NCBI GenBank assembly: GCA_022843045.1
Contig: JALHOJ010000038.1
Coordinates: 1 to 40,485, forward strand
Origin: Phycisphaerales bacterium
Lineage (GTDB): Bacteria; Planctomycetota; Phycisphaerae; Phycisphaerales; UBA1924
Length of the DNA stretch: 40,485 nucleotides
Direction: 5' to 3'
The translations under genes and the position numbers were made by a program. This document shows, in pieces, positions 34,235 through 40,485 of the stretch. Under the pieces are notes generated by a model. That model was given only the letters and a program-made list of their open reading frames with translations, searched no databases and had not been told where the DNA came from. Position 1 is the stretch's first letter; the number at the start of each line of letters is the position of its first letter.

Positions 34235-34819
34235 ATGCCGCAGGCCGTACCCATTCAGATGCCCGTCGAGCCGCAGTATGTGGGGCTGCGACTGACTGCG
34301 GACGAGTACTTGCGGCTGCCTGAAGACGGCTTCTCCTACCAACTTGTGCATGGAGTCGTGCTGATGTCTCCGAAGCCTTCGTATGAACATCAGGACGTCG
34401 CCGGGTACTTGTTCGCGAAGATGCGAGAGTTTGTGGCCGGGCGGGGACTTGGAAAAGTGCTCTTCGAGGTCGATGTGCAGTTCGCGCTGGACCTCGTGTA
34501 TGCGCCGGACATCGTGTTCTACGCAACCAGCCGCGTCCCTGCACGCGGCGCCAAGATTGCAACCTCGCCCGACCTTGTTGTCGAGTTTCTCTCTCCCGCA
34601 ACCCGCTCGCTGGACTTGAAGACCAAGCGCGACGACTACGCAGCACACGGTGTCCGTGAGTACTGGGCGATTGATCCGATGACCCTCGAAGCTTTTTGCT
34701 GGAAGGCGAGCGGTACAGGTTTTGACCAGGTCTCAGTGGTGGACTGTCGGTTGGAAAGCACGGCCATTCCGGGATTTGTGCTCGATCTTGCGGACCTTCG
34801 CAAGTACATGCAGGGGTAG
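34235..34819 (+). CDS. Uma2-family (DUF820) putative restriction-endonuclease-like protein
   Basis: A 194-residue PD-(D/E)xK-fold protein. The family order is seen: LTADEYLRLPEDGFSYQLVHGVVL at about 20-43, in place of the usual YELinGEl, then a helix, VYAPDIVFY (Asp92), SPDLVVEFLSPATRSLD (Glu117) and the Lys-containing KTKRDDYAAHGVREYWAIDP (about 129-148). Asp92, Glu117 and the following Lys region correspond to the active-site residues of the fold. Biological role of Uma2 proteins is uncertain; they are very numerous in planctomycetes and cyanobacteria and often lie among accessory genes. No methylase partner is nearby. The ATG at 34235 begins MPQAVPIQMP; ATG at residue 9 is possible. Confidence 0.88.
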   Translation: MPQAVPIQMPVEPQYVGLRLTADEYLRLPEDGFSYQLVHGVVLMSPKPSYEHQDVAGYLFAKMREFVAGRGLGKVLFEVDVQFALDLVYAPDIVFYATSRVPARGAKIATSPDLVVEFLSPATRSLDLKTKRDDYAAHGVREYWAIDPMTLEAFCWKASGTGFDQVSVVDCRLESTAIPGFVLDLADLRKYMQG

Positions 34820-35027
34820 AGCGCGTTGCTACGACGCGCTTGGGAAGTAGTTGCAGGGTTTGGGCATACGCCGGAGGGGTGAAGCATCACAAGCAGGAGA
34901 CCAAGCGATGCTCGCACAGGCAGATGCAACGCCGGCAGCATGTGCCAAGAGCAGGGCGAAGTTGTGCGACCTGCTATGCCGAGATTGAAGTCATCACCAA
35001 CTCCGAGAACCCAATTCCTATTAGACT

Positions 35028-36458
35028 ATGACATCCGGGGCATCAATACCTTCTCATCAACCCACGCTCGTCAACGACGTGCACTCCGCCCTCAATCCGA
35101 CGATCGTCAGACTGCACTCCCCCGAAAACTCTGGGCAAGTCGCCGAGCTCGTCACGCTCGCAAGACGCAACGACTGGCATATCTGCGTCTGCGGCGGGCG
35201 ACACGCCATGGGCGGTCAGCAATTCGCGGAGGGCCAGATGCTCCTCGACATGCGCCGAATGAATCGCGTGCTCGCGTTCGATATGTCCCGTGGACTCGTC
35301 CGTGCGGAGGCGGGCATCCAATGGCCAGAACTCATCCGGGGCATTTTGGACGCTCAGGAGCAACAGGCGCCCGGCGTGCCACCTCGTTGGGCAATCGCTC
35401 AGAAGCAAACCGGTGCGGACGCACTCACCCTGGGCGGGGCACTCTCGGCAAACATCCACGGACGTGGCCTTTTGATGGGCCCATTCATCGACGACGTTGA
35501 AGGTTTCACGCTGATAGGGGCCGATGGTGCCCTTAAGTACTGTAGTCGGACGCACAACAGCGATCTCTTCGCGTTAGCGATTGGTGGTTACGGCCTCTTC
35601 GGAGTCATCATCGATGTAACCTTGCGGCTTGTGCCTCGCCGCACGGTCCGCCGCGTCGTGAGGATCATCGACATTCACGAGGCTATATCCGCTGCCGAGC
35701 GTCGCATCGCCGAGGGATTCTTGTATGGCGACTTTCAGTTTGATATTGATCCCGCGTCGCCAGACTTTCTCACTAAAGGCGTGTTCAGCGGATACTGCCC
35801 CGTTGATCAAGACCCTCCGGTGCCCGCGACGAAACTCGCGCTCTCACGCGACAACTGGCTCGACCTCCTGACCCTGGCGCACACAGACAAAACGCGAGCG
35901 TTCAACTTGTACGCTCAGCACTACCTCGCCACAGATGGCCAACTCTACTACTCGGACACCCACCAACTCAGTGAGTACATCGACGACTATCACGCCGAAG
36001 TTGATCGCCGCACCGCCGCGAGTCACAAAGGGTCAGAGATCATCACCGAGTTGTACGTTCCGCCTGAGTGCCTCGTGGAGTTTCTGCTCAGGTCGGCCCG
36101 CCTGCTCACCGAAAGACAAGCTCAGGTCATTTACGGCACCATCCGCCTGATCCAACCTGATACGACTTCCGTCCTGGCTTGGGCCAAGCGACGCTACGCG
36201 TGCATCATCTTCAATCTGCACGTCGACCATGTCGCGACCGCGCTCGACCTCGCCGCGCATACCTTCCGCGCCCTGATCGATCTCGCCATCGAGTTGAACG
36301 GCAGCTACTACCTCACCTACCACCGCTTCGCCACGCCTGCACAACTCGAACGCTGCTATCCACGCATTCGCGAGTTCTTCGCGGCTCAGAAGCTGCATGA
36401 TCCCGCAGGCATTTTTCAAAGCAACTGGTCCAACCATTACGCCCCGTCCTTTACTTAA
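35028..36458 (+). CDS. FAD-linked oxidase (PCMH/VAO-type flavoprotein)
   Basis: A 476-residue oxidoreductase. The FAD-binding domain (about 20-200) has VRLHSPENSGQVAELVTLARRN, CGGRHAMGGQ (about 55-64), MNRVLAFDMSRGLVRAEAGIQW and TLGGALSANIHGRG. In this family a His in the GGRH-like turn can bind FAD covalently; His58 or so is a candidate. The substrate domain ends with the typical RIREFFAAQKLHDPAGIFQSNW. Likely acts on an alcohol, sugar lactone or similar hydroxy compound; the substrate is unknown. No signal peptide. It stands alone between the Uma2 gene and a membrane protein. The G+C is slightly lower than the core genes. Confidence 0.88.
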   Translation: MTSGASIPSHQPTLVNDVHSALNPTIVRLHSPENSGQVAELVTLARRNDWHICVCGGRHAMGGQQFAEGQMLLDMRRMNRVLAFDMSRGLVRAEAGIQWPELIRGILDAQEQQAPGVPPRWAIAQKQTGADALTLGGALSANIHGRGLLMGPFIDDVEGFTLIGADGALKYCSRTHNSDLFALAIGGYGLFGVIIDVTLRLVPRRTVRRVVRIIDIHEAISAAERRIAEGFLYGDFQFDIDPASPDFLTKGVFSGYCPVDQDPPVPATKLALSRDNWLDLLTLAHTDKTRAFNLYAQHYLATDGQLYYSDTHQLSEYIDDYHAEVDRRTAASHKGSEIITELYVPPECLVEFLLRSARLLTERQAQVIYGTIRLIQPDTTSVLAWAKRRYACIIFNLHVDHVATALDLAAHTFRALIDLAIELNGSYYLTYHRFATPAQLERCYPRIREFFAAQKLHDPAGIFQSNWSNHYAPSFT

Positions 36459-36776
36459 GTACAGCGAGCGTGTTCTTGACGGTTCCGGCGGGTGGCACCA
36501 CCTGACGCCTCGAACAACCGACTGCGCCCCTCCCCTAGCCATCTTCCCACATTCCCCCCACCCCAAGAACTCCCCCCCGCCCACGCCCGTACCACTCCTG
36601 CCCAGTGCCTCGATCGCTCGATCAGCAGGCCCCCGGCGTGCTTTCCCCACAAGAAAGCCTCAGACGTACGCAACCGCGTCAACCGGTCGCATCGCGCCCG
36701 CGCGATCCCCGGCTGCATGGCTGGCCGAGCGCCGCGAACCTCGAACGCGCAACCAGCGTTCGTCCGGAGCTCTCGC
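36459..36776. other. Intergenic region with C-rich low-complexity sequence
   Basis: No gene is seen. A pyrimidine-rich stretch (about 36528-36602, with runs of CCCC and CCCCCC) is present. The rest is ordinary. The frame that crosses it from 36492 is rich in Pro/Arg and is not family-like. The start of the next gene has GGAG about nine bases upstream. Confidence 0.45.
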
Positions 36777-37262
36777 ATGCCAGCGATCCCCACCCAATTT
36801 GATCCAGCCTCTCCCCTCTCCCGCCTCACCCGCCTCGATGCGTCACAGACAATCTATTCCGTCGACGACCACGCCAACCCCGCCGACGAAGCCCTGATCC
36901 AAGCCCGCACCGACGTGCTCCTCGCATCGCCCGCCAACGAAGACGATCGCGCAGCCCCAGCCACCACGCTCCCCGCCCGCCGCATCCTCTGGATCGTCCT
37001 CGCCGCCGCCGCCGCAATGGCCATCGTGATCACCCTGCTCCGCAGCGTCGGCCTCAGCAGCCTCGCCACTGCAATCGCCCTCGCGATCCCGATCATCCTC
37101 CTGGGCGGCTGGCCCGCCATGACAGCCATCCTGAATCGACGCACCGCCCGCACCCACGCCCGAGACCAGGCCATCGCCGAACGGCACGACACCGACCACC
37201 TTGTGCCCGAGCGCGAACGCATGGTGCAACAGCGAGACAACCTCCCCGATCAAGGCGCATGA
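36777..37262 (+). CDS. Small membrane protein of unknown function
   Basis: A 161-residue protein starting at ATG 36777 (MPAIPTQFDP). A cytosolic-looking N-terminal part of 65 residues is followed by two hydrophobic segments: RILWIVLAAAAAMAIVITLL (about 72-91) and SSLATAIALAIPIILLGG (about 95-112). A charged Arg/Glu-rich tail follows (RTARTHARDQAIAERH). This two-helix hairpin layout resembles many small planctomycete membrane proteins; no family is recognised. It precedes the desaturase by 229 bases on the same strand. Confidence 0.65.
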   Translation: MPAIPTQFDPASPLSRLTRLDASQTIYSVDDHANPADEALIQARTDVLLASPANEDDRAAPATTLPARRILWIVLAAAAAMAIVITLLRSVGLSSLATAIALAIPIILLGGWPAMTAILNRRTARTHARDQAIAERHDTDHLVPERERMVQQRDNLPDQGA

Positions 37263-37491
37263 AGAACAGCACGCGCTTCCACGCCGCTCGCTTCAGCCCA
37301 AGCCCAAAATCGAATTGATGACCACACGCATCAATGCCGCCACGCCCACGAGCCATCGCGCAGCGCGGATTGGCCTCACCACAACACCAAAGCCCGCGAA
37401 TTCCCTTCTTTCGCACGCCCAAACAAGTCTCGCGCGGGCCTCGTACATCATGCTGAGGAAGGTCCGGCTTCCTGATCATGGGAGGGACATC

Positions 37492-38583
37492 ATGTCAATC
37501 ACTCCGGACGCCACGCCCGCCACCACGCCCCGCCGCGATCCATCTTCGGGCTCGGAAGCATCGATCCCCGCCTCAATCCCCGCCCCAATCCCCGCCGATG
37601 CTGTCGACCCCGTCGCGCTCGCCCTCGCCCTCGAAGCTCCACCCCTGCCCGAAGAACCACACGTGCGCCCCAGCATCGGTTCGCAAGTGGGCAGCGTCAT
37701 CGCGATCATCGTCCCGTTCCTGGGCCTCATCGCCGCGATGATCCTCATCTGGCACACCGAGTTCAGTTGGCTCAACCTCTCCATGTTCTTCGGCGGCTAC
37801 GTGCTCACGACCCTGGGCATCACGATCGGCTACCACCGCCTCTTCACGCACAAGTCCTTCAAGACCAACCGCGCGGTCGCCGCCATCCTGGGCGTGCTGG
37901 GCTCGATGGCCGTGCAAGGCTCAATCCTCCAGTGGACCTCAACCCACCGCCGCCACCACCAGCACACCGACGGCCCCGAAGACCCACACTCGCCCTACGC
38001 CTACGGCACCAGCATCCTCGGCATGCTCCGCGGCATCGTGCACTCACACTTCGGCTGGTTCTTCGCAAAGGCCCCCACGCGCGAAGTGATGGATCGATAC
38101 GTGCCCGACCTGCTCGCCGATCCCGTGGTCCCCTTCGTCAGTCGCTGGTTCGGTTTCTTCGCCGTGCTGGGCCAACTCATCCCCGCCGCAATCGGCCTCG
38201 CCGTCACAGGCACATGGCTGGGCGCGGTTCTGGGCCTCATCTGGGGCGGCCTGCTTCGCGTCTTCTTCGTGCACCATGTGACGTGGAGCGTCAACTCCGT
38301 CTGCCACCTCTGGGGCCGCCGCCCCTTCCAGACCCACGACGAAAGCCGCAACAACCTGGTGATGGGCGTGCTCGCGCTGGGCGAAGGCTGGCACAACACC
38401 CACCACGCCTTCCCCGCCTCCGCCCGCCACGGCTTGGCCTGGTGGGAAATCGACGTCAGCTACTGGATCATCCGCATCATGTCCTGGATCGGCCTCGCGG
38501 CGGAAATCAAGATCCCGCCACGCGACCGCATCGAGTCCAAACGCCGCCGCGTCCGCACCCCATCGCTCGCAAGAACGGCCTAG
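37492..38583 (+). CDS. Acyl-CoA/acyl-lipid delta-9-type fatty acid desaturase
   Basis: Introduces a double bond into fatty acyl chains at the membrane using a di-iron centre, needed for membrane fluidity. The 363-residue protein has all three His boxes: HRLFTH at 115-120, HRRHH at 152-156 and HNTHH at 301-305. His261 and His272 lie in the HHVTWSVNSVCH region, which supplies further metal ligands in this family. Four membrane segments are visible (about 65-87, 96-112, 222-240 and 243-262). The N-terminal 60 residues are Pro/Ala-rich with a small repeat (SIPASIPAPIPA) and appear disordered. The start ATG 37492 follows GGGAGG. The upstream frame to 37201 is not used. Confidence 0.93.
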   Translation: MSITPDATPATTPRRDPSSGSEASIPASIPAPIPADAVDPVALALALEAPPLPEEPHVRPSIGSQVGSVIAIIVPFLGLIAAMILIWHTEFSWLNLSMFFGGYVLTTLGITIGYHRLFTHKSFKTNRAVAAILGVLGSMAVQGSILQWTSTHRRHHQHTDGPEDPHSPYAYGTSILGMLRGIVHSHFGWFFAKAPTREVMDRYVPDLLADPVVPFVSRWFGFFAVLGQLIPAAIGLAVTGTWLGAVLGLIWGGLLRVFFVHHVTWSVNSVCHLWGRRPFQTHDESRNNLVMGVLALGEGWHNTHHAFPASARHGLAWWEIDVSYWIIRIMSWIGLAAEIKIPPRDRIESKRRRVRTPSLARTA

Positions 38584-38961
38584 TCCCGCACATCCAGCGG
38601 TCGCATCAACCTCCTCCCAAGGCCGGTGCCCAACCTGAACTCCGCAACAACCCACTTGCACGATCCCCCTCGCATCAACGCGTGCCATCGAAGTCGCGCT
38701 GCTCGGGGGGTGAGCCCGACTTCGATGCGAACCACCGCGACTGCCCCCTCGAAGTCCTCGCAAAGCCGACGACTTCAATGGCACGCCCACAACCCAATCC
38801 GTTCCTCCGCGGCACCCAAACCCACATTCCCGCCTCACCCACCCACCACATCCACAGCCAGCCGCAAAGCCAGCAGGCTGCGGCACGGTACGATTGCCCG
38901 CTTAAGGTCGTGCCGCCTGCCAGATGCGGGAGTTGATGGTGCTTTGTGAACCGCTGGGTGA
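38584..38961. other. Intergenic region holding an inverted-repeat element
   Basis: No gene is seen in these 378 bases. It contains the 107-bp element at 38680-38786. It also has a smaller inverted repeat, GCGGCACG (38880-38887) with CGTGCCGC (38909-38916). The rest is C-rich and of no recognised function. It separates the desaturase from a convergent gene. Confidence 0.55.
38680..38786. repeat. 107-bp inverted-repeat element (MITE/REP-like)
   Basis: Ends are 17-bp inverted repeats with one mismatch (GCGTGCCATCGAAGTCG at 38680-38696 and its complement at 38770-38786). A second, internal copy CGACTTCGATG lies at 38717-38727 and can pair with the left end through an 11-bp perfect stem. A third CGAAGTC is at about 38750. 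No coding capacity. Confidence 0.8.
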
Positions 38962-39894
38962 TCACTCTTCTACGATTCGAACGGGCACAAAAACCAGCAT
39001 GTCACCAGCGATCTCGCGGAAGTACTTTGCTGCTTTCTGAGACACGATGATCATCGCGCCGTGCGGCGGTTGGTATCGCGTCTCCCAAGTACGAGCGATG
39101 TCGAACGGACCGACTTGATTGAGCGTGCTGCGCGACCAGACGCACTGGAAGTCGTCAAAGGGCTCGCCACTGTTGATGCACATGCCTGGGCCCTTGCCGA
39201 AGCCGCCGGGAGGAGGCGGATTGCGTCCGAGTGGTACACGCCCTACAGACGAGTGCATTTGCGGCAACTCCAACAGCGGGTACAACTGCCACCACTCGTG
39301 CTTGGGCTTGGGAGTTCGCATGGAGAAAACATTGGGGTCTTGGACAGGATCCTGATCTGAAGATGGTGTCTTCACTTCGATGTACTGGCGGGTCGGACGC
39401 AGTTCAAAGCCGGAGAATGGTGCGTTCTGAATGCGTTCCAGGCCGTCTCTGCGCACGATGATCGAAAACACATCAAGAAGCCATGTACACAACCAGGGAT
39501 GCCTCATGATGCGAGCATCTTGAAGGTCCAAAGCCAACCGAGGGTCCCCGTCCAATGATGACACATCAAAACCTAATACTTGAGAATCCGGGTAAGCGTA
39601 CTTTCTTGACACACTACAAAACTCTGCCGACTCGATGTCTTGCACGGACCAGCGACGAGTGGTTGTGACGTGCATCCTGACCTGCGAGACAGGTGGTCCG
39701 TGCAGGTCGTCAATCAGGCCTATCACTTCAAGTTGTGCGAGCACTTCCCTCACTCGCTCGGGGCGATCAACATACCTCACGGTGTTAGGAACGGGCTTCT
39801 CATCCGCGTCTGCAACAATCTCATTCGCCGCTGGAAGTAGCTCCTTGAGCGGAGAGGTGAAGCAGCAGAAATGAATCATGGTGACGACGTTCAT
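38962..39894 (-). CDS. Uncharacterised 310-residue protein, possible immunity protein
   Basis: Starts at ATG 39894, which has AAGGAG four bases upstream and overlaps the stop of a truncated upstream gene (ATGA). No signal peptide. The C-terminus PHGAMIIVSQKAAKYFREIAGDMLVFVPVRIVEE resembles the end of families in which an 'ilvse...l...l.f.Pv.i' strand-helix-strand unit occurs, such as Imm11/DUF1629 or double-CxxCG immunity proteins; the match is weak. A Gly/Pro-rich loop (GRNPPPPGGFGKGPG) and VWSRSTLNQVGPFDIARTWE are also seen. Coupling to an upstream gene that has been cut off fits a toxin-immunity pair but does not prove it. Lower G+C than the desaturase. Confidence 0.65.
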   Translation of the reverse strand: MNVVTMIHFCCFTSPLKELLPAANEIVADADEKPVPNTVRYVDRPERVREVLAQLEVIGLIDDLHGPPVSQVRMHVTTTRRWSVQDIESAEFCSVSRKYAYPDSQVLGFDVSSLDGDPRLALDLQDARIMRHPWLCTWLLDVFSIIVRRDGLERIQNAPFSGFELRPTRQYIEVKTPSSDQDPVQDPNVFSMRTPKPKHEWWQLYPLLELPQMHSSVGRVPLGRNPPPPGGFGKGPGMCINSGEPFDDFQCVWSRSTLNQVGPFDIARTWETRYQPPHGAMIIVSQKAAKYFREIAGDMLVFVPVRIVEE

Positions 39895-40022
39895 CGGACT
39901 CCTTGTGCATCGAGCCACCGATCGACCAGTTCACCGATGTCATTGGCAATACCCCGTGGACCGTTCGGTTCAGTGCTGAGTTGAGCGTAAGGCAGGCGGC
40001 ACAACTTCCATTCGGTGATCGA
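39891..40022 (-). pseudogene. C-terminal remnant of a gene coupled to the 310-residue protein, cut by the 92-bp repeat
   Basis: On the minus strand the frame ending TGA at 39891-39893 reads ITEWKLCRLPYAQLSTE, then GIANDIGELVDRWLDAQGVR. It looks like a real C-terminus and overlaps the next start by four bases (ATGA). Upstream it degrades into the hairpin repeat at 40038-40129, so the gene start is missing. The lost gene could have been a toxin or another coupled partner; its family is not recognisable from this piece. Confidence 0.45.
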
Positions 40023-40037
40023 ACCCCCCTGCCGGGC

Positions 40038-40129
40038 GGGTGGCATGGGTAGGCTTCGCGAAACAGCAGACGGGATCTTTCCACCCGTGCCACATGCTTC
40101 GCCGCCGCTCTGGGCGGCGATGCTTGTGG
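40038..40129. repeat. 92-bp hairpin repeat, copy 2
   Basis: Same length and layout as the copy at 33973-34064: GGGTGGCA, 35 variable bases, CCACCCGTGCCAC, then the 40-base hairpin at 40090-40129 with one base difference in the loop (GCTCTG for GCTTTG). It borders the truncated gene at 39891-40022. Confidence 0.85.
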
Positions 40130-40485
40130 CGAATCACCGCAAGCATGCCCACCCGGCTTTCGCAACGCCATCACACTCGCGGCCAATTGCAACAGGCTCG
40201 CCACACCGCCGCCTCCCGATCTCCGCGTTCCTCCGCAGCCTTTCGATCCCTCTGCGATCGCTTCCCCGCGCCCCCGAAACAACCACGCTTGTGCGCGCAT
40301 CACACCAAACAACCATCCTTGTGCGCGCTTCTGATCCCCTTTCCCCTCTCCCCTCTTGCGTTCCCAAAAATCCACGTCATACTACCGCATCGCCCGGCCC
40401 ACCAAGCTTGGCGGCCCGTCTCTGGCGTTCCTTTGACGGTGGTGTAGGAAAAGAGCGGACCTCAAAGGCGATCGCTTCGCCCCGA
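40130..40485. other. Right-edge non-coding region with a short tandem repeat
   Basis: No gene is recognised up to the window end. Positions 40277-40298 and 40307-40328 are two 22-base copies (20 identical) of a sequence starting AAACAACCA and ending TTGTGCGCGC. Words of the CTCCGCG/CCTCTGCG type occur at about 40219-40260. A gene may start beyond the edge. Confidence 0.4.

Noticed and set aside
40366..40485. Possible RNA gene at the right edge after a TTGCGT/CATACT pair
   Set aside because: No tRNA, SRP RNA, tmRNA or RNase P signature could be read; too short to judge.

Overview
The window is a stretch of high-G+C chromosome. It is most likely from a planctomycete of the Phycisphaerae/Phycisphaerales type. 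The clearest sign is the large secreted protein at 25307-28060, which ends in two copies of an Asp/Asn-rich 'DFNNDGSLFDP' segment followed by a Cys-Gly tail. As I recall, this is the 'GC-type dockerin' tail of that group. Dispersed short repeats at gene ends and the mix of core metabolism with conserved unknown genes also fit. I see no rRNA, tRNA, CRISPR array, transposase or integrase gene.

Layout. 1-507: start of a nucleotide-sugar dehydrogenase that runs off the left edge. 638-4445: citrate synthase, a conserved unknown protein, and seryl-tRNA synthetase. 4460-5795: a SUKH/SMI1-type protein, a decayed stretch, and a small secreted Kazal-like protein. 5960-10468 (minus strand): membrane-anchored thioredoxin-like protein, shikimate kinase, Ffh, a PdeM-type metallophosphoesterase and a TIM-barrel protein. 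10827-14903: UDP-sugar pyrophosphorylase, UDP-glucose dehydrogenase (convergent) and a methyltransferase.

14996-24939 is a run of minus-strand genes. In order of transcription it holds an unknown 402-residue protein, a Thermus-type isocitrate dehydrogenase, a second isocitrate dehydrogenase (icd), a 134-residue beta-grasp-like protein ending in Gly-Gly, a DUF4132 protein, a displaced copy of the icd 3' end, and a lower-G+C NACHT NTPase. The 161-bp icd fragment (16905-17065) is a diverged direct repeat of the last 53 codons plus stop of icd (20161-20322). This is what integration of DNA into the 3' end of icd leaves behind, so 17066-20160 (Gly-Gly protein + DUF4132) looks like a small inserted module, with a possible NACHT defence gene beyond it. 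It is the best candidate here for an undescribed system.

25307-33268: the dockerin-tailed secreted protein, two MFS transporters, a HAD phosphatase, and succinyl-CoA ligase beta subunit (sucC) without sucD. SucC carries two in-frame copies of a 34-nt heptamer-repeat insert. 33320-40485 is looser: unknown proteins, a Uma2 endonuclease-like protein, an FAD-linked oxidase, a small membrane protein, a fatty-acid desaturase, an unknown 310-residue protein with the tail of a truncated partner gene, two copies of a 92-bp hairpin repeat and one 107-bp inverted-repeat element.

Citrate synthase, two isocitrate dehydrogenases and SucC make this an oxidative TCA-cycle neighbourhood, although the genes are scattered. 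The sugar-nucleotide enzymes (left-edge dehydrogenase, pyrophosphorylase, Ugd) point to polysaccharide or glycan precursor synthesis. All calls are from reading the sequence; no database search was run.
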